A DNA stretch of 64,000 nucleotides from Seriola aureovittata (GCF_021018895.1 NC_079384.1:21440140-21504139); one strand, 5' to 3'. Counted from the stretch's first letter, positions 46,073 through 58,599 are shown. Notes: generated from the letters alone by a model not told the origin. A program made the numbers and translations.

Positions 46073-46791
46073 AGTGCTCTTGTCATGCTAGAAGCCTCGC
46101 GTGCCCCACCTCTAGGTCCCTCCTGACTGGCCGGACTTGTGCACCTGACCGGGTAAGTGGCGTCTGCTGGTTGGCTGTCTGCATGCAGCAGCATCCCAGT
46201 ACAGAACTCATCTCCCAAAGGGTGTGTGACCTCCATTCTCTCTTAGCTGTGATCTTTTGTCCAGTCTATAGTGCCGGTGTGAATATTAGAAATAGAATGT
46301 TCTGTAGGGGTGAACTGCTATTTTATTTTTGAGCTATATCTTCCTGTTTTTATTTATCCTTGGGAGTTAGCTTTAGTTACTGTCTTTTCTTTTATTAGTT
46401 TCCACCTCGGGTTAGCCAGCACTTTTTGTTTGTTGTTTTGGCTTTGGTTCACCCTGAAGTGGTTTTCAATATTCGGTTCTCTGCTTTTGGTAATAACGAA
46501 TTACCTCATTGCATTGCAATTCAGTGTTGTGACTTCGGCTTTGGGGACCGGGGGGCGGATAAACTCCTTATACTTTTATACTTTTCATTTGAAATGTGTT
46601 GTCACTACTTTACCTTGCCATCGAAACAGCCCTGCACCCTGCTCCTGCCGCTTCTCTAAACCGGCAGCGCACTGATCTGAATCTCCTCCAGGTAAAACAT
46701 TGAATATACCTGACGACCTCATGTCGCTTTATGTTTGTAGTAACAGCAGCACTTAGAAAGAGCCGTCAACAGGAGGACATACACGCGTACA

Positions 46792-47200
46792 TGTCACGGT
46801 TTGCCATGATGGACAGTTTATGTTTGAGTTTTGTGTTATGTTTGCACTTTGAGTTTGGTCATTTCCTGTTTTATTTTGTAGTTAGTTTCCTTGTGTCTTT
46901 CGATGTTCGGACCTCCTGTCTTTGTCCTGTTTCCCTCCTTGTTGATTGTCTGCCCCGCCCATGATGTGTCTCACCTGTGTTCTATCACCCTCGCCTCCCT
47001 TGTGTGTATTTAGTCTCTGTGCTCCACTTTATCTGTGTCAGTTCGTCTGTTCGAGCTCCTCGTGTTCTTGTCCCCTGTGTTACTCCATTTTGGATTTTGA
47101 GATCTGTAAGTAAGACACTTTTTGTTATTAAAAGACCTTTTTTCCACCAGCTCCCTTTTTCGTTGTCTGCGTTTGGGTTCGGTTTTTCCCTACAATGACA
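46792..47200 (+). mobile_element. Solo LTR of an LTR retrotransposon
   Basis: The 409-bp block begins TGTCACGG and ends AATGACA (TG...CA ends). It is flanked on both sides by the exact 5-mer GTACA (46787-46791 and 47201-47205), the expected target duplication. A TATTTAG box and a TTATTAAAAGA poly(A)-like signal occur in LTR order. No internal coding region or second LTR is present. Confidence 0.8.
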
Positions 47201-47205
47201 GTACA

Positions 47206-49160
47206 TCCATGTCCCCATGTCATGTCACACAGGGTATGATCCCTCACTGCCTTGAACACAGGACATTTAGCTTGACAGAGCGCCAAGCCAAACACATGCA
47301 CAGATCGTACAGATATTATTACAATGAGTCATTTATCCCACACTGTATCAACAAGTCCAAAGTATCTCTCAGCCCACTCACTAGTGCGTGTGTGTGTGCC
47401 TCAACTACTTATATTCATAGACACCAAACTGAGACGAGGCACCAGTCTGCAGGTTGTGTAGTTTGGTCACTTGTGGCAGGTGAAGTAGCGAACAATGTCT
47501 CACTGACCTCATTGGATAAATTTCAAATCCACAAGTTCCCCAGTTGCCATTTCTGTTCACTGAATTATAGCATAAGATTTATAGCATGTTATTAGCCAAG
47601 TGTATGGCACCATAACTTGTGAGAAAGCTGTATCATAATAAAGCCAGACTTACCACAGAAATCATCAAAGAAATGTTCAACCGCAGACTTCATTCTGCTT
47701 CTCTGCACACACAAAGCCAGTGTTGTAAAGTGGAGTCACTGAATTTCAGAGGAAATGGATCCAAAGCACGGCTGAAGTGACCAGCCATTTTTTTTTTATT
47801 ACTATTGCTGATTTTAGCGGATACAGTCTAACTGTTGTCTTACTGGGATAGTTCAGGTTTCTCATTAAGAAATCTGGATCAGTCCTTTAGCCCCGCCCAC
47901 CACCTGCTGTCTCCAGGTGGACAGGTGAAAGAGCAGAGAGTATTAATATGATTAGAGGAGGAAACATCAGAGAGACTCAGCCACATGTTTGAGCCTCGGT
48001 CAGACCCAGACTCAGGAGTTTATTGTGCGACTAGAAGACATATCAGACATATCAGACCAGTAAGTGAGGAGTCTGTTGTGACCAAAATTGGCGACTTGCA
48101 GATGTGTTAGAATGGTTAGTGTACAAGGTTTCGGGTTTATTTTTCCCCCCAACGCCGCAAGTTGACAGAACTGGTTCCGAAGGTTATATGATGTATCAGA
48201 GCTCCAGACTCATTTTTTTCACCACCGCCCGAGAACCACAACTTTCATCAATTTGACAATTTGCTGCAAATACTCACACTAAAGAGAGATGAACCTGGCT
48301 GGGACCCACTTGTTGCTCAGTGCTTTTTACTTCAAATATCACAGAGCAATCATTCAGATGGTGACAGTGAGAGAGATGGGTTGGATCCCCCCGATTTAAA
48401 ATCCTCACATGTCTGAAGTACTGGACAGAAAAAACGGTCCATGAAAGCATTCAGGTCAGAGATGCCAAATGTTGCCAGGCTGGTGGAGTCTTCTGGCCAG
48501 TTGGACAGGTCAAAGAACGTTGCCTTCAGAACACCAGTCTCCAGACTCGCTCTGACTCTGACTCACAGAGCCTGTTGGTGAGGCGAAACTTGAGGGTGTT
48601 GAAGTTGTCATCATTATGCCAGGTTTTGCACCAAAACATTTCAGGTGTCGTGCTGAATGATAGTAACTAGAATAACAGCATGAGAAGACGCGTGTTGAAA
48701 TCACTAGTCTGTGCTTGGTTCAGTTTTTCATTTGCCGAGTGATAGTATAAGAAATTAATTTAAAATTGTATATGGAATCCCTTTTGTCCTGGAGGCATCC
48801 CGGGGAGATTTCTGTTCATTCCAAACACATTTTTCTGTCGTTTCACTGCAGTTATAAGCGGAAATACTCAGTCATTGTGTTGACTGAGTATTTCACTCAT
48901 ATGTCTTGTATTATATATAAAAACATCATATGGATGTTAACAAGGTTAAACACTTGAATCACTTGTCGCTTTCACTGGAGGGGGTCTTTAAAATGAATGT
49001 TTTCTCCAGTCTCTATGCACCATATATATTTTGGTTATAACATGTGTCACTTCTAATTCCTCCAATCAGGAACAAGTTATGAATCACGTGATTCACTTGA
49101 GACTGTCAGAATGTAGAAGTGCTCCACCATAGAGAACACAACTGTTTATACTTTTGTTTC
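47206..49160. other. No gene recognised
   Basis: Mixed-composition DNA with short reading frames only. Nothing recognised apart from short A/T runs and possible fragments of dispersed repeats around 47.84-48.13 kb. Confidence 0.5.
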
Positions 49161-49170
49161 CATCAAACAT

Positions 49171-49419
49171 TTGTTCCCAAGTAAAATGGAGGAGATATTG
49201 ATGATTGCCGTCGTATTTTCCTGTCCTTTACGGCGTGTCCCTGTTTGCTTACAGAGACTTCAATTAAAAAACAATGATGCATGGACAAAGGTGTCTAACA
49301 TTGTAGGCGTTCCAGTTGAGTTGGTGAATGTAGCTTATAATATATTTTGTGAAAATGGAAGGGAATTGCATTCAGAAATGTTAAAAATGTTACAACCGTC
49401 TCCCCTGCGCCGGCTGTGA
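49171..49419 (+). pseudogene. Possible MADF/Myb-like fragment (PIF/Harbinger type)
   Basis: An 82-codon frame contains MEEILMIAVVFSCP followed by NNDAWTKVSNIVGVPVELV, resembling the start and the second half of a MADF/SANT-like domain, which occurs in the DNA-binding partner of Harbinger transposons. The middle of the domain does not fit and no transposon ends were found. Weak call. Confidence 0.3.
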
Positions 49420-49530
49420 TTAGCTGCACTGAATGAAAAGCCAGTGACAGGCTGACATAGTTAAGGAAGACAGGGAGCGTTGAGCTAAATGTCCTTTACC
49501 AGACCTCATACAAACTCATACAAGCTCAAA

Positions 49531-49541
49531 CAACACACACA

Positions 49542-49574
<33 letters not shown>
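49531..49574 (+). repeat. (AC)n microsatellite, one interruption
   Basis: Simple dinucleotide tract with a single AT step. Confidence 0.9.
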
Positions 49575-50276
49575 GACCACTGGCCTTTGCTTATTAATGT
49601 GGGGTTTCAGGAAACTATTGCTGCGCTGATGTTTCCAGCTATAATGTAACTGGCAGAACAATGCAGTGTTAATTTGTTTGGTTTCCGGGTAAGGACTGTG
49701 AAAACAGTGATGGCCACAGAGACAGGAAAGGACATTAATAGATGAAGGAATGCTGGGGGTGGGGGTGCTGGGCAATGTCCATGCTGGAGGATGTTGGACA
49801 GAGAGAGAGAAAGTTAGAGGACAGCATTGCACTAGAGTGAATGACCATATTGCAGTAATAAAGAGTGTAACATGCCTCCACCTCTGGAGTACATATTATA
49901 CAATGAATGGCTTTACTGACATCATCTCCTGAGCTAAAATGACTCTGAAGAAAGTAAAAAAGAAACTTCATCTCTGTAGAAAGTTATGAAGCTTTGAAGC
50001 TCCATCTTCATTTTATTTAATGGATTCTCAATCTATTGACTAGTGCAGTGGTCACCAACCACCGGGCCATGGACTGGTACTGAGCCGTGGAAAATTCACC
50101 ACTGGGCCACACGTAAAGAAACGATCAAATTTTTATTTAACTGTATGATAGGAGGCTATTTAGAGCTGCCATGATTAGTCGTCATGCAGCCAGTCACTAT
50201 TCACTGCTTTTTACTTTCTATATATCATTTATGGTTGCACTGCTTCTCTGGGCGAGGGGTGGAGCTGCATACTCAG

Positions 50277-50307
50277 TACACACACACACACACACACACA
50301 CACGCAT

Positions 50308-50338
<31 letters not shown>
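50277..50338 (+). repeat. (AC)n microsatellite with interruption
   Basis: An AC tract broken by GCATG. It lies 3' of a sequence (GTGGTCACCAACC at about 50050) that resembles a hAT terminus. Confidence 0.9.
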
Positions 50339-50340
<2 letters not shown>

Positions 50341-51217
50341 GAGTGAACTGCAGAGCTGAACAGTGTTGTGCCAGTTCACACTTAAAAATAACTAGTTCAA
50401 AGTTCAGTTCATACGATGGAAATTAACTAGTTTATCTTCATTTTTTAAATTTTTTAACCAAAATCCAAAAATGAACTACTTCATGTTCATTTTTTTTTTT
50501 TTTTTTTTTAAATAGGCCACTATTCTCTTTGAATAGAACCTCCTACCCATCCATCACCAGCCCCAAATCATTCCCACTCCCAAGCTAAATGAAATATTGT
50601 ACACCACTGAAGAATCAGACATGAGTTACATTTAAAATCCATATATAAATATAATCCGTCTTCACTTGTTTGTTCATAAAACTGCTTCAAATGCTCGAAC
50701 AAACTGGCTTCAGCAGTAGTAGATGCGTCTGTACTGTACCGCATTCAATGAACGCATTCATGCACAACGCTGGAGCAGAGGATGTGCTGGACACAGAACC
50801 AGGTGAAGTAAAGATAACTGGATGATTACTCAAGTTGAATTAAAAAGTAAAAGGCCAAAAAGAACTTTATCAAACAATGTGCTGAACAAGCAACAAACAG
50901 AAAAGAGACATTGCCATTTATTTTGTCCGCTGTCTTTTACACAACAAAATGCACGGGTTAAGCTAATAGAGAATTGTTATGGCCTTGTGATAATATCAAA
51001 AAAGGTCAGGTATCACTGGACTTGTGCATGTGTAATTGTCAACTAGCATGTTGGTCACTGTTCTCTGATGTTACACTGAGCCAGAACAGCACCAAGAGCC
51101 TGAAACTGAAGCAGCCATCATTCTAGTCAGTATTTATAACTATGTTTTTCCTACTGAAACATGTCAAAATGTTGATACCAAGAATTGATACCAAGATTTA
51201 GCCTACATATGTGTCCC

Positions 51218-52640
51218 TATAATAATAATAACAACAATAATACATTTTATTTATAATCGCCTTTCAAGGCACTTAAGGACACCTTACAATGCACAGTAAA
51301 AGATTAAAAAAATAAATATGACGCTGGCGCTGGAGTTAAAGAGAGTGTTTTGAGGTGGGATTTGAAAACAGGAAGAGAATCAATATTACGGATGTCGTGT
51401 GGAAGGGAGTTCCAGAGTCGAGGGGCAAAACAGCCCCATGGTAGTAAGACGGGCAGGAGGTAGAGTGAGATTAGTGGAGGAGGAAGATCTAAGAGTACAG
51501 GCATGTGTGCCAGTTTGGAGCAGATCGGAGAGATATGGAGGTGCTAGGTTGTGAAGTGACTTAGGTGAGGAGCAGAATCTTGAAGTCAGTACGGTGTTTA
51601 ACAGGAAGCCAGTGCAGTTGCTGAAAAACAGGAGTAATATGTTCTATTAAGGGGATTCTGGTAATGATACGAGCCGCTGCACTCTGAACAAGTTGGAGTT
51701 TATGGAGGAGTTTATGGGGAAGACCAGAGAGGATAGAGTTACAGTAATCAATGTCAGATGTGACTAAGAAATGTACAAGAATAGAAGTGCTGTGGGTTGT
51801 AAGTGACCGACTAAAGCGATTGATATTACATAGATGGAAGAATGCAGCCAGGGTGATGTTATTGATGTGTGCTTCAAAGTGCAAGGTGCTGTCACAGATG
51901 ACACCCAAACTCTTAACCTGAAGGAAGGAAGAACTGTAACATTATCCATATTTAATGAGAAACTGCTGGGTTTGGCTGAAGTGTGTTTGGTACTAATGAG
52001 GAGAACCTCTGTTTTATCATGGTTGAGTTTGAGAAAGTTGGAGGACAACCATGAATTTATTTCTAGCAGACGGTCAGAGAGGGAAGAGGGTGGAAGGGTG
52101 GAGTTTGGCTTGGTAGACATGTAGAGCTGGGTGTCATCAGCATAACAGCGAAATTGAATACTGCATTTCCTGAAAATGTGTCCAAGAGGAAGAAGGTAGA
52201 TGATGAATAGATGGGGGCCCAAGACAGAGCCTTGGGGAACACTGGTGGTAAAAGGGCAGGACTGTGATCTGAGATTCTTTAACTGAACAAACTGAGTGTG
52301 ACCAGATGTATATGATTTAAAGCAGGTATGAACGGTGCCGGTGATGCCAATGGATGAAACCAATCTAGCAGATTATTATGGGAAATTGTATCAAAGGCTG
52401 GGACAGATCAAGGAGTACAGGTATCGTTATTAGTCCAGAGTCAGCTGCCATCAGCAGGTCGTTGGTGATTATGACCATGGCTGTCTCTGTGCTTTGAATT
52501 GGGCAAAATACAGACTGAAATTCTTTGTACAGATGGTTATTGGAAAGGTGAGAGTGAACCTGAGCAATGACAGTTTTTCCTAGTATTTTAGAGAGGAAGG
52601 GCAGGTTTGAGATCGGACAGTAGCTGTTCAAATTGTTGGG
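51218..52640 (-). mobile_element. L2-like LINE fragment with reverse transcriptase and 3' tail
   Basis: Minus-strand segments, in order, carry ISNLPFLSKILGKTVIAQ, FQSVF...STETA (RT N-terminal), SVPQGSVLGP, the catalytic box YADDTQLY (52121-52144), [37 protein letters not shown] and [17 protein letters not shown], in at least three frames. The 3' end is an AT-rich tail with AATAATAATAA repeats (51220-51243). The element is 5'-truncated and frameshifted. Confidence 0.85.
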
Positions 52641-52950
52641 GTCTGCACCAGATTTTTTTCAGGTTTGGAGTTACTTCAGCTGATTTGAGACATGATGGAG
52701 ATGGAGGGAAGACAGACTTTCACCAGGTGAGTTGAAAGAGGGTGTAACTGGCAGAGATTTCGATAACAGTTGGGAGTTTGAAATTAGCAAGAGGAGAAAG
52801 AGGGGGGTTGTACAATGCTGGACAAGGTGAGCTGTGAACCATTGAACAATGCACTACATATGCTGTGGGAGAGTATCAGGCGGCTGAAGGATGTTCTTTA
52901 CAGTGGAAAAAAGCTCATGTGTTCCCTTTACCAGAATTAAGTCTGCATAA

Positions 52951-52973
52951 TAAGACACACACACACACATACA

Positions 52974-53010
<37 letters not shown>

Positions 53011-53040
53011 TTATCATATATATGTGTGTGTGTGTGTGTG
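52951..53040 (+). repeat. Compound (AC)n-(TATA)-(TG)n microsatellite
   Basis: An AC tract followed by ATATATGTGTGTG. The two halves are self-complementary and could form a hairpin. Confidence 0.85.
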
Positions 53041-53394
53041 TTATATAGTCTTATATCTTCCAGCAACAAACACATTTTTATGTTAGGTAGAAATACAGTT
53101 TTTAATCTTAATAATTATAATAATAATAATAATTAAATTTTTTAATTAATTAGATATTTACATTTAAAAAATAAACAGCAATGGCATTAACTTATTTGTT
53201 ATTATTCATTTGACTTACCTATTTTTGATCTGGAATATCTTATATCTCATAATTGTGGGTGAAGCTAATTGATGGAATACCTCATCATTGGCAGGGAAAG
53301 AGTTAAGATGGGGCGGTGGCTAAAGGGAGACATGGAAGGTTGTCGACCAATGAGAATTTGGTTGGACGAGAGCACATCGACCATATCGTCCGTC

Positions 53395-53760
53395 TTGTGA
53401 TTAATATCTCAATAACACCTTGAGGGAATTTCTTCAAATGTGGCACAAACATTCACCTCAAGGAAAAACCGAGAAGATTTTAGTGGTCTAAGGTCAAAGG
53501 TCAAGGTCACAGTGAGCTCACAAAATATGCTTTTGGCCTTGTAAACGCGATATCTCTACTTTTCAAGGGAATCTCTTCAAATATGGCACAAATGTCCGCT
53601 GCTCAACTGATATTTTGGTGATCAAAGGTCAAGATCAGTGTGACCTCACAAAACACTTTTTAAACAAGTAATTATGACAAATTTTCATGCAAATGGTTCA
53701 TATTTTATATGACTCTGGATAAACAGGGATGTAACCTGGAACTAGTCTGCACGGCAGAGG
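53395..53760. repeat. Dispersed fish repeat with AGGTCA direct repeats
   Basis: The non-coding block has an internally repeated theme (GGAATTTCTTCAAATGTGGC ... GGTCAAGGTCACAGTGA, then GGGAATCTCTTCAAATATGGC ... GGTCAAGATCAGTGTGA). It resembles a common percomorph element. It carries three AGGTCA hexamers at 53491-53509. Confidence 0.55.
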
Positions 53761-54383
53761 CTCCGCTAACTTCCTCTTCACGCTCCTGAATGATGCGCAC
53801 AGAGTCTGAAGGACCTGACTACCACCAACATATTTTATACTGATTTTTGTACATTGTCATCTTCAAAGACAGCCATTTAAATGACAAAAAAATCTCCTGG
53901 TGTCTATATGTTGTGAATTTATTTGTATCTAGGTTTCTGACTTCACGTGGGTTCTGTAAAACTGCACTGGAGAAAAAAATAAATGATGAATTCTGGTGTA
54001 CTCATCATGGCACCTACAGCAAAACTATTTTTGTCCAATAAATATCTGATGATCCTCGGCCCAGCGAGGACAGTTTGTCCTCCTGCTATCCTCTGAGCTT
54101 CTCAGGAAACAGGATCTTGAAAGGTGAGGGGGACATATCCAGTGGAAGTTATGTCTTTGAGCTAGTGCCATCCATGGATGTATTAAGAAAGGTTCCATCT
54201 ACAGAGCCTTCGTTTTCTTTACACTGCAGACATGTTTGTCTTTATTTGGGCGTGAGTTCATAGAAACACACAAATGTTATCCACATACACAAAGAGAAAT
54301 TGAATGTGATGAAGTCTTTTGTTTTTTTCGGCCACATGTTCTCGCAGGTTCTCTTCAGCTTTTCTCTCTCACTCCTTTGACCT

Positions 54384-55045
54384 CTGTCTCTCCAAGTCTT
54401 TGTCTCTCTGTGTGTCTCTGTGTGTCTCTGTGTGTCTCTGTGTGTCTCTCTGTGTGTCTCTGTGTGTCTCTCTGTGTCTCTCTGTGCGTCTCTGTGTGTC
54501 TCTGTGTGTCTCTCTGTCTCTCTGTGTGTCTCTGTGTGTCTCTGTGTGTCTCTCTGTCTCTCTGTGTGTCTCTGTGTGTCTCTGTGTGTCTCTGTGTGTC
54601 TCTGTGTCTCTCTGTGTGTCTCTGTGTGTCTCTGTGTGTCTCTGTGTGTCTCTCTGTCTCTCTGTGTGTCTCTGTGTGTCTCTCTGTCTCTCCAAGTCTT
54701 TGTCTCTCTGTGTGTCTCTGTGTGTCTCTGTGTGTCTCTCTGTCTCTCTGTGTGTCTCTGTGTGTCTCTGTGTGTCTCTCTGTCTCTCTCTGTGTGTCTC
54801 TGTGTGTCTCTGTGTGTCTCTCTGTCTCTCTGTCTCTCTGTGTGTCTCTGTGCGTCTCTGTGTGTCTCTGTGTGTCTCTCTGTCTCTCTGTGTGTCTCTG
54901 TGCGTCTCTGTGTGTCTCTGTGTGTCTCTCTGTCTCTCTGTGCGTCTCTGTGTGTCTCTGTGTGTCTCTCTGTGCGTCTCTGTGTGTCTCTCTGTCTCTC
55001 TGTGTTTCTCTGTGTTTCTATGCATGTCTCCTTGTGTGTCTCTTT
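54384..55045 (+). repeat. TCTCTGTGTG-type minisatellite
   Basis: Tandem TCTCTGTGTG / TCTCTGTC units over about 0.65 kb, open in several frames on both strands because of composition. The rare insert CCAAGTCTTTG occurs twice, 300 bp apart (about 54392 and 54692), showing an internal segmental duplication. Confidence 0.95.
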
Positions 55046-55169
55046 GTCAATTCAATTCAATTCAAAATAGCTTTATTAGCATGAACAAAAACATGTTATT
55101 ACCAAAGCAGTTTACAGATTATAAATAAATAAATACATACAATACAATAATTATTAACATTGATTTGAT

Positions 55170-55415
55170 TGATTGATCTCTTTGTCTCTTTCTGTCTTTG
55201 TATCTCTTTGTGTCTGTGTGTGTCTTTGTGTCTGTGTGTATCCTTTGTGTCTCTGTGTGTGTCTGTGTGTGTCTTTGTGTCTGTGTGTGTCTGTGTGTGG
55301 CCTCTGTGTCTCTCTGTGTTTCTGTGTGTGTGTGTGACTCTGTGTATCTCTGCGTGTCTCAGTGTGTGTGTGTGTATCTGTGTGTGTGTGTGTGACTCTG
55401 TGTGTCTCTGCGTTG
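55170..55415 (+). repeat. Second TCTGTGTG-rich array
   Basis: Less regular TGTGTGTCT-type repeats. They are separated from the first array by a short LINE- or SINE-like tail (CAATTCAATTCAAAATAGC) and A/T-rich DNA. Confidence 0.85.
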
Positions 55416-55583
55416 AGTCATGTGGACGTTCTTCCTCCACAGTCTGCAGCAGTCTGAAGTCAGTGATGGCACCCAGAGGATTTGCCTATCAGTAACAGCA
55501 CATGGTCTGTTCAAAAACAACAAGCTATCTAAGAGCACACATGTGTCTGCAGGGCGTTTGACTTCACTGCTTTACTGAACACC

Positions 55584-55624
<41 letters not shown>

Positions 55625-56931
55625 AATATATATATATATATAAATATCTGTTTGTGTGTGTGTGTGTTTGTGTGTGTTTGTATGCATATCTGTGCCTCTC
55701 TTTCACTTCCCCATTCTAAATGAATGCTGAGCGGATTTCACAACAATGACAGACTGGATTAGCTTGCACATATTGTCAGACACACATACGAGCACGCTGA
55801 CGAGGTTAAGGGATTAAAGGGATTCAGACTACTTTCAAACCTAAACTAGAGAATACTTCCAGGTGCTGCACAGCCCTCATTTGACACAAAATATTTTTTG
55901 AAATATTACAAATGTTCTGAGATATTAAGAAATATTATGGGTTTATTGTGTACTTTTATAATATTACATCATTTTGTCAAAAATATCTTGACTTCTCTCG
56001 TATGACTGAGCCTCTACTCCATCATAATAAAATGCAACATCTGTATGAACCGCAGCACCAGATGCACTAAACACTGGAATGTGACTAAAGCACATACTCA
56101 AAGAACCGATCGAATGCTTTGCCTCACCTCCAGTCTTCTGTTAAAACTTGCACTCAAGGATCACAAAGACTGCAGCTGACAACTGACTGACCATCAGCAC
56201 ACATGGAAGAAAAAGGAAAAAGAGAGAGAACGAGGGAAAGAGAAAAAAAAGGAGAAACAACACTAAATGGGTGAAATGGTCAACCACATATTTACAGTTG
56301 GTTCCTGAATGCCAACATGTGTCAGGGCCCCTCTACTGTAGCACTATTGCAATGTCATATCTACTGTATATACAGTGGTAAAACGTACAGAGTACAAGTC
56401 AGATGCAGTAAGATGTATGAAATCACACGTCATGGATCTGCAGCACTGACCGTGGGACCATGGAAATCTTTTATGCAAAATTTTTTAACTGTTTCTGTGG
56501 TTGACCAGTAAACCGTTCTCTCCTGTCTTATTAAATAAAGAGTAGATTTACTCCTCTTAGCAGCGAGGCCCACAGATTACAGTAATACTGAGTCTATGAT
56601 GAGGTGCTTTACATAAAACTTCCTGCTGTTCTGGGTTTGTTCCTCCAGTTTCTTACCACATCTGCTCTGCTCAGAAAAAACCTTCATCATTACAAGTTTA
56701 GAAAACTATAAATAATTTTTCTTGAGCTTTACTGATTTGATTCTGATAACACACACACAATCTGATCTGATTTGAACTTTGTCCATATTTGACCTTTATT
56801 TGGAAGGAGTGGTATGACACAATGGGAAGCATCAGTATTTGTATCTTTTACTGTATCTGACAGACCAATGACAGAATAATGAGCACTGATATTGATTTCA
56901 CCCAGTTTTATTCTTTGAACAGAATGTATGA

Positions 56932-57062
56932 CAGTGGGTTTCAAACACTTTCGGTAATAAAACATCTGAAAACAAAAATCTTATCAGATGGGGGACCCTG
57001 GGACAAAATCTTATCAAACAGGCATCCATGGTCTAATTTGTGATGAAGTTTGAGAACCACTG
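56932..57062. mobile_element. Short hAT-type MITE
   Basis: The left end CAGTGGGTTTCAAAC and the right end GTTTGAGAACCACTG form imperfect inverted repeats of the common hAT pattern around 131 bp. No clear 8-bp target duplication. Confidence 0.5.
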
Positions 57063-57602
57063 ATCTAAATGCTTCTGTAACTAAATATTTTCTTCAGAAA
57101 TACATATTTTATGTGTTTGGATAAAACTTTTTTACAAGTTCACAAACAGTTATACGCAGCCGGCAGTCAAGTTCCATCTGAACATCATTTCACAGGCTGA
57201 GAATTTTTTAGAGCCTGTCTTTATTCTACGCAAGTGAGAGGAAGGCCATTGTCTCTGTTTGACTTCCTCCTCTTAGTGTTTGATAAACCTGTGTGGCAGG
57301 ATGAGCTTGACCTCTTCTTTCAGAGGAAAGAGGTGAAGAGGAGTGCACAAGTGTGCAGACAGAGAGACTACAGGCGGACTGCAGCTCCACAGTGTGTCAG
57401 GATACATGTGGTAAATTTATGTCCTTAAGTAAAATGTTTATATTCCAATGAAAGTCACCTTGTTCAGTTAGACATTTGTACACTTCCATAATCACAGTCT
57501 CTTCACTGAACACGTCCAGCATGAGCTCAGGTCACCGTCTTTAAACCCCATCACTCCACAGAGACAAATATGTGGAAAGAGAAACATGTAAGACTTCCTC
57601 TC

Positions 57603-57914
57603 TTCAATTCAATTCAACTCAACTCAATTCAATTCAATTCAATTCAATTCAATTCAGTTCAATTCAATTCAATTCAGTTCAGTTCAGTTCAATTCAGTTC
57701 AATTCAATTCAATTCAGTTCGATTCAATTCAATTCAATTCAGTTCAGTTCAATTCAGTTCAGTTCAGTTCAATTCAATTCAATTCAATTCAATTCAGTTC
57801 AATTCAATTCAATTCAATTTAATTCAATTCAATTCAATTCAATTCAATTCAATTCAGTTCAGTTCAATTCAATTCAATTCAATTCAATTCAGTTCAATTC
57901 AATTCAATTCAAAC
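57603..57914 (+). repeat. AATTC pentanucleotide array
   Basis: About 62 tandem AATTC/AGTTC units, followed by AAACTTTATTTGTTCCC. Long frames through it are compositional artefacts. Short runs of this motif end several fish LINE and SINE families, so the array may have expanded from a retroelement tail. Confidence 0.95.
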
Positions 57915-58305
57915 TTTATTTGTTCCCAAGGGGCACACGGAGTAGACATTAAAAACCCACAAAATACACACAAAAAGAAACACACCCAGAGCAAGACAAG
58001 TGCATCAGTGCATAAAAAACAATCACCAACCGTGCAAAACAATAGCCTTTAACATTATAACGAGAAAGACAATAACAAGGGAGCATGACATTACTAGTGC
58101 AAATATGAAGTTTATATGAGCATGGATAAATAACAGCAAAGTCCAATGGCAGCAGGTCAATGTGAAAGTCACTGTATGAGTTTGTGCACACTCTCTGCCT
58201 GTTAGCTTTGTAGAAATAGAAAAATCATCCACCACAACTTTGAGATAACATCCCCTAAACCTTATACATGTGTAAAAAACATGAGGAGGAAAAGAAGCAA
58301 TGACT

Positions 58306-58345
<40 letters not shown>

Positions 58346-58442
58346 TGGTGTGTATGCATATATCCACTTGAAGGAGACAGGAGAGAGCGCTGACGGCCTC
58401 TGAGAGGTTTATGTCTGCTGAGCAATAATCATGCATGTCTGA

Positions 58443-58445
<3 letters not shown>

Positions 58446-58489
<44 letters not shown>

Positions 58490-58536
58490 GTGTGTGTGTG
58501 TGCGTGTGTGTGTGTATGTGTGTGTGTGTATGTGTG
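58446..58536 (+). repeat. (GT)n microsatellite with interruptions
   Basis: About 90 nt of GT with CG and AT steps. A GA tract (58317-58345) lies about 100 nt upstream. Confidence 0.9.
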
Positions 58537-58599
58537 AGCCAGTGTAACGGGTGAATGTCGTTGAGTAAACCAGACACTGAGAGAGACACTCAAACACCC

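Noticed and set aside
46310..46675. 121-codon frame with a membrane-like profile
   Set aside because: The hydrophobicity comes from T-rich non-coding DNA; no family match and no splice sites.
46300..46690. Possible second decayed LTR next to the solo LTR
   Set aside because: Composition is LTR-like (T-rich, ATAAAC-type boxes), but no TG...CA ends or target duplication could be found.
51764..52363. 199-codon minus-strand frame as a host gene
   Set aside because: Contains YADDTQLY and other reverse transcriptase motifs; part of a broken L2-like LINE.
54236..55128. Several 200-280 codon open frames on both strands
   Set aside because: They are read through the TCTCTGTGTG minisatellite, giving only CVSL or RDTQ repeats; stop-free by composition, with no splice context or family match.
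54384..55415. CRISPR-like alternation of repeats
   Set aside because: The units are short tandem repeats without unique spacers, in a vertebrate genome.
57570..58052. 126-160 codon frames rich in NSIQF repeats
   Set aside because: Translation of the AATTC array; not a protein.
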